Below, one piece after another: positions 53,016 to 62,073 of a DNA stretch of 64,000 nt (positions are counted from its first letter, which is position 1; every line of letters begins with the position of its first letter). The DNA is taken from positions 1 through 64,000 of the forward strand of contig CAIWXX010000024.1 of the NCBI GenBank assembly GCA_903916735.1, read 5' to 3'. A model generated the notes under the pieces. That model saw nothing but the letters and a program-made list of their open reading frames with translations. It had not been told where the DNA came from and ran no database searches. Made by a program: the position numbers and the translations under genes. The DNA is from an uncultured Acidobacteriota bacterium (GTDB taxonomy: Bacteria; Acidobacteriota; CAIWXX01).

Positions 53016-53819
53016 ATGATGGCGCCGATGCCGGAAGAACAGATCATTCGAATGACCATCGCGTATGATGGAGCCGATTATATGGGGTGGCAGATTCAGC
53101 CCGGACGCCGGACGATCCAGGGTGAGATCGAATCGGCTCTCGCTCATATCGCCGGGCGGCGTGTCGTTGTTATCGGCGCGAGTCGGACTGATAGCGGTGT
53201 TCATGCTCGAGGGCAAATCGCCAGCTTTCGCTGGGGCATCGATATCCATCCCGAGCGGTTGCCCTTCGCGATCAACTCCCGGCTGTCGCCGGACATTAGA
53301 GTGCTTGATTGTCGAGTTGCTCAGCCCGATTTCGATGCCCGGCGGAGCTGTATCGGCAAGACGTATGCCTATACGATGTGCCTCTCCCGCATTCAAGACC
53401 CATTGAATCGCAGGTATACGGCTCATGTCCCCTTTCAACTGGATCTATCAGCCATGGCCGATGCGGCTCAGGTGCTGCAAGGGGAGATCGATCTTTCAGT
53501 CTTCTCTCGAGCCGAAGCCATCGGCAGGCTAGGGGATCGCGGAAGCATCCGCAAGATCACCTTTTCCAAATGGCATTTCTCGGAGCACACAGGTATCTTC
53601 AGAATTTCGGCGGATGGCTTCTTGCGCCATTCGATTCGCTGCATCGTCGGAACGATGATCGAGATCGGCCGAGGAAGGATCCAGACAGCTGATATGCTGG
53701 CTCTTATTCAAGGTGGCTGCGGCCGGGCTCAGCTGAGAGCGACCACAATGCCTGCGTGCGGGCTCTGTCTTGAAAAGGTCAATTACAATGATGCCGCTGT
53801 ACTCGGGAGTCGGGAATAG
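53016..53819 (+). CDS. truA: tRNA pseudouridine synthase A, first copy
   Basis: 267 residues. The catalytic Asp is in GASRTDSGVHARGQIASFRW. The N-terminal motif MTIAYDGADYMGWQIQPGRR and the substrate loop RISADGFLRHSIRCIVGTMI fit TruA, which makes pseudouridine at tRNA positions 38-40. A second, clearly different TruA gene lies tail to tail 66 bp away. The second copy has GRTDAGVHA, closer to the common form. ATG at 53016 is the only start with all of the N-terminal strand; no strong ribosome site. Confidence 0.9.
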   Translation: MMAPMPEEQIIRMTIAYDGADYMGWQIQPGRRTIQGEIESALAHIAGRRVVVIGASRTDSGVHARGQIASFRWGIDIHPERLPFAINSRLSPDIRVLDCRVAQPDFDARRSCIGKTYAYTMCLSRIQDPLNRRYTAHVPFQLDLSAMADAAQVLQGEIDLSVFSRAEAIGRLGDRGSIRKITFSKWHFSEHTGIFRISADGFLRHSIRCIVGTMIEIGRGRIQTADMLALIQGGCGRAQLRATTMPACGLCLEKVNYNDAAVLGSRE

Positions 53820-53885
53820 ACAGCGATTGCGCGTCATTTTGGACTAAAGGCCGCACAGTCTTCCTGCGGAGACGCCTGTTGCCCT

Positions 53886-54662
53886 CTACCTCAGCGGTGT
53901 GATGGCTCTCAGTGGCGGTGGCGGCGGGTCTCCTTTATAGCGGACGTATTCAAGAAAGAGTCCTGATGCCGGGGCAGTCAGTGCGGCAAAGTCACTGTGA
54001 CGTTCCTTGACGAGCTTTGCAAGAGGCTCATCCGGCAACGTTCCCATTCCGACAGCAACGAGAACACCCACGAGTCTCCGGACCATTTTCCAGATGAAGT
54101 GGGAGCCCCCGAAGCGGAAAAGGAGCATGTCGCCATCTCGAGTCAGGCTGCATTCGGTCAGGAGCACTTTGCCGCTCTCTTCATCGGATCGACGTTTGTC
54201 GGCAAAAGCCGAAAAATCATGGAGCCCTTTTAATTCCGGAAGCCGTTGCTCGATTCGATTCATGTCGATTCGCTCGCGAACCCACCAGATGTACTTCTTA
54301 TAAAAGGCGGATCGGCGCAGAGCGACTTGATAGATGTAATATCTTTCGATGGCATCATGCCTGGCGTGAAAACGAGGCGGGACTTCTTCCATCCTCAGTA
54401 TATTAATGTCGCGCGGGAGGCGTCTGTTCAGCTTGTCGGTGAATTTGCGAGGATCCCGTTGGTCAGATGAAATGAGATGGGCAACCTGGCCGAGTGCGTG
54501 GACGCCGGCATCGGTCCGCCCTGAGCCGGCGAGCCGCGCTCCCGGCGACAGCTCCTGGATTACGTTCAGAATCGTGCCCTGGATCGTCGTCGCATTCTGC
54601 TGTTCCTGCCAGCCCGAATATCGAGTGCCGTCATATTCGATAATTACTTTGTAAGTCGGCAT
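53886..54662 (-). CDS. truA: tRNA pseudouridine synthase A, second copy
   Basis: 258 residues. The catalytic Asp is in GSGRTDAGVHALGQVAHLIS. KVIIEYDGTRYSGWQEQQNA, the RYYIYQVALRRSAFYKKYIW loop and FRFGGSHFIWKMVRRLVGVL complete the TruA pattern. This copy looks canonical. The C-terminal tail is proline-rich (GDPPPPPLRAITPLR). It is encoded convergently with the first copy, so the two are not a simple tandem duplication. Which one modifies positions 38-40 is not known. Confidence 0.92.
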   Translation of the reverse strand: MPTYKVIIEYDGTRYSGWQEQQNATTIQGTILNVIQELSPGARLAGSGRTDAGVHALGQVAHLISSDQRDPRKFTDKLNRRLPRDINILRMEEVPPRFHARHDAIERYYIYQVALRRSAFYKKYIWWVRERIDMNRIEQRLPELKGLHDFSAFADKRRSDEESGKVLLTECSLTRDGDMLLFRFGGSHFIWKMVRRLVGVLVAVGMGTLPDEPLAKLVKERHSDFAALTAPASGLFLEYVRYKGDPPPPPLRAITPLR

Positions 54663-54868
54663 GCTTTTTCATCCTTGAATAAAAGCAATAAAAGCTCTTA
54701 TCACCGCCTCATTATATGTGAGAAACAAAGAGAAGGAAACGGGCCGGGTATACGACAATATTGTTATCGGCAAGGAAGAAACATTGAAATCACATGTCGC
54801 CGGTTTAAAGATCTTGCTTTCCCCTGCCGGATTGTGTTTTGGTGGAGACACAATAGGAGGATCTCCTC

Positions 54869-55816
54869 ATGGCTGATCAACTCGCTGACTACATTCGTAA
54901 TGCACTGGGAAAAGGCTATCAGGAGGCTGAATTGCGGACGCTGCTACGAGCAGAAGGTTGGAAAGATCAGGATCTCGATCGAGCATTCGCGGAGGTGAGA
55001 ACGATTTCGACTCCTGCTCGAACGATCATCCCGGCTCCGGCCGCCTCGGGATCCGGTTCGGTAGACATGATAGATTTTCCGGCTCTTTTCCGACGCTCAT
55101 TCGACCTCTGGCTGGACCGGCTTGCCACTCTCCTCTGCATCAGGTTATTCCAATTCGCGATGATGCTCCCACTGGGGATCCTGCTCCTTGTCGCTATCGC
55201 AGCTGCCGGCTTCAGTCTTTTCGGTGTTTCACATCACGGGGCCGCTCTTCTTGGAGGTTTTGTTGTCATCGTGGTCCTTCTGATCATGATAGTGGTGGCT
55301 TTGATCACGAGTGCATGGTCGAGTGCTGCGAGTGTCTTCGCCCTGAAGGACAGCCGGGAGCGCATTGGAGTCATCGAATCCTTCCGCCGCGGTTGGCCTC
55401 GAATGCCGGTGATGCTGCTGGCCATCATCCTGGTCACGCTGTGCGTCCTTGGAGGCTTGTTACTCTTCGTCGTTCCAGGAATCATTTTTGCCATTTGGTT
55501 TTCCTTCACCATGATTATTGTTGTTGTCGAAAACCGTCCCGCAGTAGCGGCCATGAGCAGGAGTAAAGAACTTGTCAACGGCTACTCCTGGGAGATCTTC
55601 TTGCGACTTCTGGTGCTTTTCATTTTGACCATGGTGGTTTTCATCGTCCCTGCCGGTTTCATGTCGGTGGCAGCGGCCATGACCCCTTTTCCGGCTTCCC
55701 TCTTGCTCAACCTCTTTTCTCTCATCATTCAGATGGCTCTCAGCCTTTTGTTTTCGCCCTTCTGGTATGTGTATCTATACACGCTCTACCTCGATTTGCG
55801 GAGAATCAAGGGGTAG
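54869..55816 (+). CDS. Membrane protein with an N-terminal helical domain (YciC/glycerophosphodiester-phosphodiesterase-membrane-like)
   Basis: 315 residues from ATG at 54869, with GGAGGA upstream. Residues 1-45 (ADYIRNALGKGYQEAELRTL, LRAEGWKDQDLDRAFAEVRT) form a short helical domain seen as a UBA/CUE-like or SHOCT-like module in some membrane proteins. Six hydrophobic helices cover about 85-310, and the loops include SSAASVFALKDSRERIGVIE and ENRPAVAAMSRSKELVNGYS, a pattern found in YciC/GPDPase-like membrane proteins of unknown role. No catalytic motif is visible. It is not obviously linked with the neighbouring truA or macro-domain genes. Confidence 0.7.
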   Translation: MADQLADYIRNALGKGYQEAELRTLLRAEGWKDQDLDRAFAEVRTISTPARTIIPAPAASGSGSVDMIDFPALFRRSFDLWLDRLATLLCIRLFQFAMMLPLGILLLVAIAAAGFSLFGVSHHGAALLGGFVVIVVLLIMIVVALITSAWSSAASVFALKDSRERIGVIESFRRGWPRMPVMLLAIILVTLCVLGGLLLFVVPGIIFAIWFSFTMIIVVVENRPAVAAMSRSKELVNGYSWEIFLRLLVLFILTMVVFIVPAGFMSVAAAMTPFPASLLLNLFSLIIQMALSLLFSPFWYVYLYTLYLDLRRIKG

Positions 55817-56073
55817 CTACCGGTTTTCGGTTCTCAGGGCATCGGGAGATGAAGGCATAGGAAAGAACAAAAGCTTAAGGTTTGATAAGTGAAACGTAAG
55901 AACTCATATGCGATTGCATTGATAAAGAACCTCGCCATGAATGCTCGCTAATGGCTCGTCCTCCATACAACGAGGTAAAGCCGTGAGGGGGATGAGATGG
56001 CGAGGTTGGGCGTCCAGCCTCGTTGCCGGTTACTGACTGGTAACTCTCATCATCTCGATCGTCCGCTTCCAAC

Positions 56074-56655
56074 TCATTTCTCCGATTCCGCTCGCTTTTG
56101 TGCCTCCTTCAGAAAGATCTCGTATGTCTCTCTATCGATGTTGACTGCGCGGACTTCCTCGAGTGAAGATTCCGTATTTTCAGTGAAAAATTGTTCGAGA
56201 GAATCCAGGAAAATTTGTGAGCATCGCTTCTTTGGAAATCCGAAGATTCCGGAGCTGATGGCAGGAATCGAAATCGTTGTGCAGCCGAGATCTGAGGCCT
56301 TCGCGAGTGCATTCTGGAAAGCTGAAAAAAGCTTCGCCTCCTCATTCCCTTCGCCCCATACAGGGCCCACCGCGTGGATGACGAAGCGCGCCGGTAGGCT
56401 TCCGGCTGATGTCACGGCGTTCTGACCCACTGTCACGGGCGCCAGCTGGTTGCTTTCTTCCTGGATGATTCGGCCTCCCTTGCGGACAATCGCTCCCGCC
56501 ACACCTCCTCCATGTGCCAGCTGCGAATTGGCCGCATTGACAATGGCATCCGCTTTTTGTTCGGTCAGATCACCGTGGACGATTTTCAGTAACCTGTCGC
56601 CCATAAAAATGTAGCTTGTCTGTTCGGGGTTTTGGGCTTGTAGCTTTATTTTCAT
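56074..56655 (-). CDS. Macro-domain protein (ADP-ribose-1''-phosphate or O-acetyl-ADP-ribose hydrolase type)
   Basis: 193 residues. Macro-domain marks are KIVHGDLTEQKADAIVNAAN with the Asn, HGGGVAGAIVRKGG, ARFVIHAVGPVWGEGNEEAK and TISIPAISSGIFGFPKKRCS, with the GIFG loop. Similar proteins remove ADP-ribose from proteins or hydrolyse ADP-ribose derivatives. It stands alone on the minus strand between plus-strand genes. The N-terminal 18 residues are an extension. Confidence 0.93.
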   Translation of the reverse strand: MKIKLQAQNPEQTSYIFMGDRLLKIVHGDLTEQKADAIVNAANSQLAHGGGVAGAIVRKGGRIIQEESNQLAPVTVGQNAVTSAGSLPARFVIHAVGPVWGEGNEEAKLFSAFQNALAKASDLGCTTISIPAISSGIFGFPKKRCSQIFLDSLEQFFTENTESSLEEVRAVNIDRETYEIFLKEAQKRAESEK

Positions 56656-56909
56656 GCAGGACCTCCAACGATTTGTTTATGGTGAAACCCCATCCCTCTC
56701 TTCACAAACTCAGCTCGATTCGCCCTCTCGGAATGCCCTCATCCCTCGCCCCTTGGTAAATTCAGCGCCGCTCTGCTGTGAGCCACGATGCCTTAAGTCT
56801 TGGAATTTCCGAGATGTTCAATTATACGATTCATTTGCCGACATGACATCAGATAAGAAAAGGGCGAACGGCGCGCGATCCTGCATGATGACCCTGCCCC
56901 ATGGTTGAA

Positions 56910-56939
56910 TTGACTTCTCCGGAATCCCGCTGCTAAACT
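56910..56939 (+). promoter_or_regulatory. Possible promoter of tatA with very short or no leader
   Basis: TTGACT (56910-56915), an 18-bp spacer and TAAACT (56934-56939). Transcription would begin at or next to the ATG at 56946, and no ribosome site is seen before it, so a leaderless mRNA is possible. Confidence 0.45.
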
Positions 56940-56945
56940 GATTCC

Positions 56946-57185
56946 ATGTTTGGATCGGTGGGCATCCAGGAAATTGTTTTGATTCTTGTGCTTGCCCTGA
57001 TCGTTTTCGGACCTCGAAAACTCCCCGAAATCGGCAGGAATATTGGCCGCATCATGGCCGATTTTCGCCGTGCTACCGAGGATATCAAGTCGACGGTCGA
57101 GCGCGAGATTAACAAGATCGAAGAAGAAGAACCTCCTAAACTCCCACCAGTAAACCAGGATCCAGGCAAGGGGAGTGCCGGGTAG
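56946..57185 (+). CDS. tatA: Twin-arginine translocase subunit TatA/E
   Basis: 79 residues. An N-terminal membrane helix (GIQEIVLILVLALIVFGP) is followed by the amphipathic GPRKLPEIGRNIGRIMADFR, which contains the conserved FGP-x-KLPE. The tail is charged and proline-rich. It forms the variable pore of the Tat pathway for folded proteins. tatC follows within 40 bp; no tatB is seen, so TatA may also act as TatB. Confidence 0.93.
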   Translation: MFGSVGIQEIVLILVLALIVFGPRKLPEIGRNIGRIMADFRRATEDIKSTVEREINKIEEEEPPKLPPVNQDPGKGSAG

Positions 57186-57221
57186 CTCCTGTGCAGCAGC
57201 CTATTAAAATTATGTCTATGC

Positions 57222-58055
57222 ATGCGGCAGAATGCTTGTTTCCGCTCATCCTCACTCCGGATTTTCACCTTGCCACGTACAAAGCATCATCCCGATAAGA
57301 TGACTTTTCTCGAGCATCTCGAGGAACTTCGCTACAGGCTGGTCATGTCGGCCATCGCCATTTTAGTAGGGTTTGTTGTTTGTTGGTACTTTTCCAAGCA
57401 CCTTTTCGCTTTCCTCGCCCGTCCCGTCTCCCAGTTTCTTCCTCCGGGACAAAAGCTCGTCTATACCACACTGCCATCCGCATTCATGCTCTATATGAAG
57501 GTCGCGCTCCTGGGCGGTATTTTCCTTGCCTCGCCGGTCGTGATCTACCACCTCTGGCGATTCATCGCTCCCGGCCTGTATCAGCGGGAAAAAAGGTACG
57601 CGCTTCCCTTCATATTTTTCTCGACCGCCTTTTTCCTTGGGGGCGCCGCATTCGGCTACTACTGGATGTTTCCGGTTGCTTGCAAATTTCTCATCGAAAT
57701 CGGCAGCGATTTCCAGCCGATGATCACGATCGACCAGTACTTTTCGCTGATTTCAAAAATCCTCCTTTGGGTCGGCCTTGTTTTTGAACTTCCCATTCTC
57801 ATTTTCTTCCTTGCCCGATTTGGCCTGGTGACCCACACCATGCTCCTTAAATATTTTAAATATGCTTTTATCGGGATTTTTGTGCTCTCTGCTGTCGTGA
57901 CGCCGACAGGCGATATGATGACGCAGACTCTGTTCGCACTGCCCGTTATCGGCCTCTATCTTCTTGGTATTCTGGTCGCCTGGCTGTTCGGCAAGAAGCG
58001 AGTCGACGATGGGGATTCAGCGCAGGCTGCCTCTGAGACGTCGCAGAGCGAGTGA
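57222..58055 (+). CDS. tatC: Twin-arginine translocase subunit TatC
   Basis: 277 residues from the ATG at 57222; ATG at 57300 (MTFLEHLEELRYRL) and TTG at 57270 are alternatives, the former matching the family start best. Six membrane helices and the conserved EHLEELRYRLVMSAIAILVG start, LYQREKRYALPFIFFSTAFF and LLWVGLVFELPILIFFLARF fit TatC, the signal-peptide receptor. The C-terminal tail is charged (GKKRVDDGDSAQAASETSQS). No good ribosome site is seen for any start. Confidence 0.92.
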   Translation: MRQNACFRSSSLRIFTLPRTKHHPDKMTFLEHLEELRYRLVMSAIAILVGFVVCWYFSKHLFAFLARPVSQFLPPGQKLVYTTLPSAFMLYMKVALLGGIFLASPVVIYHLWRFIAPGLYQREKRYALPFIFFSTAFFLGGAAFGYYWMFPVACKFLIEIGSDFQPMITIDQYFSLISKILLWVGLVFELPILIFFLARFGLVTHTMLLKYFKYAFIGIFVLSAVVTPTGDMMTQTLFALPVIGLYLLGILVAWLFGKKRVDDGDSAQAASETSQSE

Positions 58056-58113
58056 ATGTAGAAAACAGAACTGCTGATAGCGGTGCATGCCTCTCGGCCG
58101 CTTGTTCGCCGAT

Positions 58114-58142
58114 TTGACACTATTCGTGCCCGTTGTTATGAT
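58114..58142 (+). promoter_or_regulatory. Sigma-70 promoter of the phoH gene series
   Basis: TTGACA (58114-58119), a 17-bp spacer and TATGAT (58137-58142). The expected start is near 58149, about 56 nt before the phoH ATG. Confidence 0.75.
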
Positions 58143-58181
58143 TTAGAGGAAGAATTAGTGAAAATTTTGCGGCCTGAAGAT

Positions 58182-58204
58182 GGAGGGGACGCCTTACAAG
58201 GCGT
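58182..58204 (+). promoter_or_regulatory. Ribosome site separated from the phoH start by a hairpin
   Basis: GGAGGGG (58182-58188) is followed at once by ACGCCT TACA AGGCGT (58189-58204), a perfect 6-bp hairpin that ends at the ATG (58205). Unfolded, the spacing is 16 nt, too long; folded, the site lies next to the start. Confidence 0.5.
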
Positions 58205-59161
58205 ATGCGAAAAATAACTCTGGACGCTAAGACGATGCCTTCGATTTTCGGCATCCAAGATAAAAATCTCCTTCGATTGCAAGACAGACTCGAAGTTAAG
58301 CTCATCGGCCGAGGCAGTGAGCTGACGATTGATGGAGATGAAGAGTCAGTGGCGGCGGCCGAGTTCGCTTTGAAGAAATTTTCCGATCTCCTGGGCCGCG
58401 GGTACACTCCCAAAGAAGGCGATCTCGATATGGTGATCGATCTTTTGCAGGCCGACCAGAACGTTGAACTGATGGATTTCTTTGCCGGTGTGCCGTTGCA
58501 TCCCTGGGCTAAGAAGCAAATATCCGCCAAGTCCGTTAACCAGAGGCGATATTTGGCCGCTATCGAACATCATGACATTGTCTTCGGCATTGGGCCTGCC
58601 GGCACCGGCAAGACTTATCTAGCGATGGCCATGGCCATCGCCGCATTGCTCAACAAGTCAATCCATCGAATCGTTTTAACACGCCCGGCTCTGGAAGCCG
58701 GTGAGAAACTCGGGTTTCTCCCGGGTGATATGTACCAGAAAGTCGATCCTTATTTGAGGCCGCTTCACGACGCTCTTTATGATCTACTCGACGCCGAAAA
58801 GGCCAACTCGCTGCTCGAAAGCGGTTCGATCGAAGTGGCTCCTCTTGCCTACATGCGCGGCCGCACGCTGAACGACTCCTTCATCATTCTGGATGAGGCA
58901 CAGAATACGACCACCGAGCAGATGAAGATGTTTTTGACACGCATCGGGTTTGACTCGAAGGCGATCATCACCGGCGATCTGACTCAGACGGATTTACCTC
59001 AAGGGAGGATCTGCGGGCTCGTCGAAGCAAAGGATCTGTTCACGACCATCCCCGGCATTGCCTTCGTGTTTTTCAACGAAAAGGATGTTGTGCGGCACCC
59101 CCTGGTGCAGCTGATCATCAAGGCATACGAAGGTCGCCGCCGTGGTGACAGGGAGTCATAA
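58205..59161 (+). CDS. phoH: PhoH-family ATPase (YbeZ/PhoL type)
   Basis: 318 residues. Walker A is GIGPAGTGKTYLAM (about 127-140) and the downstream acidic motif is FIILDEAQNTTTEQMKMFLT (Walker B region). The start has a KH-like portion (about 1-105). PhoH/YbeZ proteins work with YbeY in rRNA and RNA processing. It heads the conserved series phoH-pgpH-ybeY-corC-era. A 20-bp overlap frame at 59142 belongs to pgpH, but the pgpH start at 59166 does not overlap. Confidence 0.93.
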   Translation: MRKITLDAKTMPSIFGIQDKNLLRLQDRLEVKLIGRGSELTIDGDEESVAAAEFALKKFSDLLGRGYTPKEGDLDMVIDLLQADQNVELMDFFAGVPLHPWAKKQISAKSVNQRRYLAAIEHHDIVFGIGPAGTGKTYLAMAMAIAALLNKSIHRIVLTRPALEAGEKLGFLPGDMYQKVDPYLRPLHDALYDLLDAEKANSLLESGSIEVAPLAYMRGRTLNDSFIILDEAQNTTTEQMKMFLTRIGFDSKAIITGDLTQTDLPQGRICGLVEAKDLFTTIPGIAFVFFNEKDVVRHPLVQLIIKAYEGRRRGDRES

Positions 59162-59165
59162 GGGC

Positions 59166-61439
59166 ATGCCCACGGAGAAAAACCAGAAGCTGGTCAGCTT
59201 TCCTAAGAAAGATGATGAGCCCCTGGAGGGCCCCACGCGGTGGTATGCACGGCCGGTTGTGTCGGGGAGCCTGGCTGCCATGATCGCGTTGTTGATCTTG
59301 TCTCCCCATCTTCAAATGAGCATCCCGACGTATGAAATCGGCCAGATTGCAGCGGCCGATATCGTCGTCCCCACGGATCTGACGGTTGAAGATATTCAGA
59401 CGACTGAGAAACGAAAAGCAGAGGCGCTGGAACAGGTGGCTCCAGTCTTTGACTACGATCCATCTGAGTATGCCAAGTTGACGCGGTCTCTGCGGGAGGC
59501 TTTCCAGTATGGCCGGCAATTGACCGGGCCCGGCAGTGTTGAAGAAGTCCGGAACGAAATTCAAGGGCAGTTCCAGCTCGGCCTCTCGCTCGATATGGTA
59601 CAGTCTTTGCTCGATAACGAGTTCTCATCAAAAATCGAAGCGGTTCTGACCGATATTGTCCATGAAGAATACGGGCAGCCGATTGTATCTGCGCGGGCCC
59701 TGACGGCTCGAGGAAAGAACCGCGAAATCGTCATTCGCAATATTCAGACGCACGAGGAACGGCGCGTGCAAGGAAAGGATGTGGCGAATGATGAGTCTCT
59801 TCTCCGCAGTATCGAGAAACTAATCCAACAGAGCTCTCAATTGACAGGCCCTCAAAAGAGGGTCTGCACGGCGCTGGCGGCGGAGATTCTTCATCCGAAT
59901 CTCCACCTCAGCAGCTATGAGACGGAGGAGAGAGAACGGTTGGCAGTGGCGCAGGTCGATCCTGTTTTCTATCAGCTGCGCCGCGGCCGCACGATCCTCC
60001 GAAAGGGCGATGAGATCACTTCGGATAAGCTGAGTGCGATCGTGAAGGTTCAGGATGCTCTCTCCAATCAACACGGTATCGCGGCCGCTGTCATGGGGCT
60101 GGCCGTTCTCCTGGCCACGATCTTCTTCTCACTCTGGTATTATCTGAGATCGTTTTACAAGAAGGGCAAGAAGACTCCATCGGAAACGTTTGTCATCATC
60201 TGTCTGGTGATGATCATTTCGATGGTTGCCTATAAGCTCATGCATTTTCTTGTCGGAGTCGTCTCACCGACGTTTACTCTGCCCTTTCTCCAGATGCCGT
60301 CGAATTATTACTATGTGATCCCGTTCCCCTTGGGCGCTCTGCTTCTGACACTCCTTCTCGATGGACAGGCTGCCATTATTTTTGCCCTGTTCAACAGCGT
60401 GCTCATCGGGCTTCTCTTTGGCGGCGATTTCTATGTCGTCTTCTACGGAATCCTGGGAAGTCTGGCGGCAATCTACGGCACGACGCATTACAAGGAACGA
60501 ACGGCAATCTATCGCACCGGTTTTGCGATTTCTGTCATCTGCACATTCTATGCGTTGATCCTCCAGCTCGTCATGAAGACGACCCCTGAGCCTGAGACCT
60601 TCCTTTTCATCTGCACCATGTCGATGCTCTGCGGCATGCTTGTGGCCGTCCTTGCCTATTCGTTGCTTCCGGCTTTTGAATCGCTTTTCAATTTCATCAC
60701 GGATATCAAGTTGCTGGAGCTTGCCAATTTGAATCTGCCCATTCTGCGGCAGCTCATGCTGGAAGCGCCTGGCACTTATCACCATTCCATTATGATCGGG
60801 TCACTGGCCGAAGCGGGCGCTGAAGCCATCGGCCTGAATCCGCTCTTCGTGCGGACTGCGGCTTATTATCACGACATCGGCAAGATCAAGATGGCCGAGT
60901 ATTTTATCGAGAACCAGCGAGGCGAGAACCCTCATGATCGGCTGAATCCGAGCATGAGCGCTCTGATCATCGGAAATCATGTCAAGGAAGGGCTGGATAT
61001 AGCGGCGCGCATCAAACTCCCCAAGCCGATCGCCGATTGCATCCCGCAGCATCATGGCACACGTCTGATGACTTACTTTTACAGCAAGGCCAAAGAGAAG
61101 CAGGATCCGGAAATGGATCCCGTCAAAGAAGAGGATTATCGCCACGATGGGCCCAAGCCTCAGACGAAGGAAGCTGCCATAATGATGCTGGCAGATGCTG
61201 TCGAAGCGTCGGCCCGGACGCTTGAAGATCCGAGCCCCGGGAAACTCAAGAACCTTATTAAAAAAGTTGTCGACTTAATCCTCGCCGACGGTCAACTCGA
61301 CGAATGCGAAATTAATCTGAAAGAGCTTGATCTGATCTGTCGAGCCTTCCACCGCGTGCTCCTCGGTGTTTATCACCGGCGTATCGACTATCCGGGCTAC
61401 GAGTTCGAGGTGAAGAAGAGTAAGAACGGCAAAGCGTAG
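59166..61439 (+). CDS. pgpH: HD-family cyclic-di-AMP phosphodiesterase (PgpH-like, 7TMR-HD)
   Basis: 757 residues from ATG at 59166; the GTG at 59142 is upstream but overlaps phoH. An N-terminal membrane helix precedes an extracytoplasmic domain (about 60-300), then seven membrane helices (about 305-520), and a cytoplasmic HD domain. The HD motif is TAAYYHDIGKIKMAEYFIEN, with EAPGTYHHSIMIGSLAEAGA before it and DCIPQHHGTRLMTYFYSKAK after. It hydrolyses c-di-AMP to pApA in known relatives. This is a large signalling protein in an RNA-processing and GTPase series. Confidence 0.92.
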   Translation: MPTEKNQKLVSFPKKDDEPLEGPTRWYARPVVSGSLAAMIALLILSPHLQMSIPTYEIGQIAAADIVVPTDLTVEDIQTTEKRKAEALEQVAPVFDYDPSEYAKLTRSLREAFQYGRQLTGPGSVEEVRNEIQGQFQLGLSLDMVQSLLDNEFSSKIEAVLTDIVHEEYGQPIVSARALTARGKNREIVIRNIQTHEERRVQGKDVANDESLLRSIEKLIQQSSQLTGPQKRVCTALAAEILHPNLHLSSYETEERERLAVAQVDPVFYQLRRGRTILRKGDEITSDKLSAIVKVQDALSNQHGIAAAVMGLAVLLATIFFSLWYYLRSFYKKGKKTPSETFVIICLVMIISMVAYKLMHFLVGVVSPTFTLPFLQMPSNYYYVIPFPLGALLLTLLLDGQAAIIFALFNSVLIGLLFGGDFYVVFYGILGSLAAIYGTTHYKERTAIYRTGFAISVICTFYALILQLVMKTTPEPETFLFICTMSMLCGMLVAVLAYSLLPAFESLFNFITDIKLLELANLNLPILRQLMLEAPGTYHHSIMIGSLAEAGAEAIGLNPLFVRTAAYYHDIGKIKMAEYFIENQRGENPHDRLNPSMSALIIGNHVKEGLDIAARIKLPKPIADCIPQHHGTRLMTYFYSKAKEKQDPEMDPVKEEDYRHDGPKPQTKEAAIMMLADAVEASARTLEDPSPGKLKNLIKKVVDLILADGQLDECEINLKELDLICRAFHRVLLGVYHRRIDYPGYEFEVKKSKNGKA

Positions 61440-61624
61440 CGAGACCCCGCATCGCCGCATCAATTATGCCAAACAGAGCTTTGCGTAGACAAACTCCGGC
61501 AGAGGAGAGGAAGGGCAGAGGAACCGGGGAGAATTGGTGTCTACCTTCACTAGATCATCCGCTTCTCCGCGAACCCCAACGCACGATCCGCAGGCGACAG
61601 ACACTCGAGAAAACTCCTGCGGGC

Positions 61625-62068
61625 ATGTCCGATCAGAGCCCAAGGGAGGTCCTCATCAGGAACACCTCGCGCGCCGCGCGTGTTGATGCTGAGGCCGTCA
61701 AGATGCTGGTTCATGATCTTGCGGACCATTACCGCACGAACAAAGGATGTTCGATTGTGTTTGTCGGTGATCAACGAATGCGCAGGTACAATGGGTTGTA
61801 TCGCGCCGTCAATCGAACGACCGATGTTCTGAGTTTTCCATCGGAGTTGAATGATTATCTGGGCGATGTGATTGTGTCTCTTCCGCGCGTTTTGGAGCAG
61901 GCACAGAACTCCTGCCGTCCGGCGGACGAAGAGGCGCGCTGGCTGATTATCCATGGCTTTCTACATCTTCTGGGATATGATCACGAGTCAGATCGAGGAC
62001 AAATGAGACGTTGTGAAAGACGATTGATGAAACGCATCCGCCCTCGGCGGCTGATCCGGACGGAGTAG
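61625..62068 (+). CDS. ybeY: Endoribonuclease YbeY
   Basis: 147 residues from ATG at 61625; the open frame begins earlier but without family similarity. The zinc site is HGFLHLLGYDHESDRGQ (H-x3-H-x5-H). The central region VDAEAVKMLVHDLADHYRTN and VNRTTDVLSFPSELNDYLGD fits YbeY, which trims 16S rRNA and works with PhoH/Era. It is 5 bp before the corC gene. Confidence 0.92.
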   Translation: MSDQSPREVLIRNTSRAARVDAEAVKMLVHDLADHYRTNKGCSIVFVGDQRMRRYNGLYRAVNRTTDVLSFPSELNDYLGDVIVSLPRVLEQAQNSCRPADEEARWLIIHGFLHLLGYDHESDRGQMRRCERRLMKRIRPRRLIRTE

Positions 62069-62073
62069 GTCGC

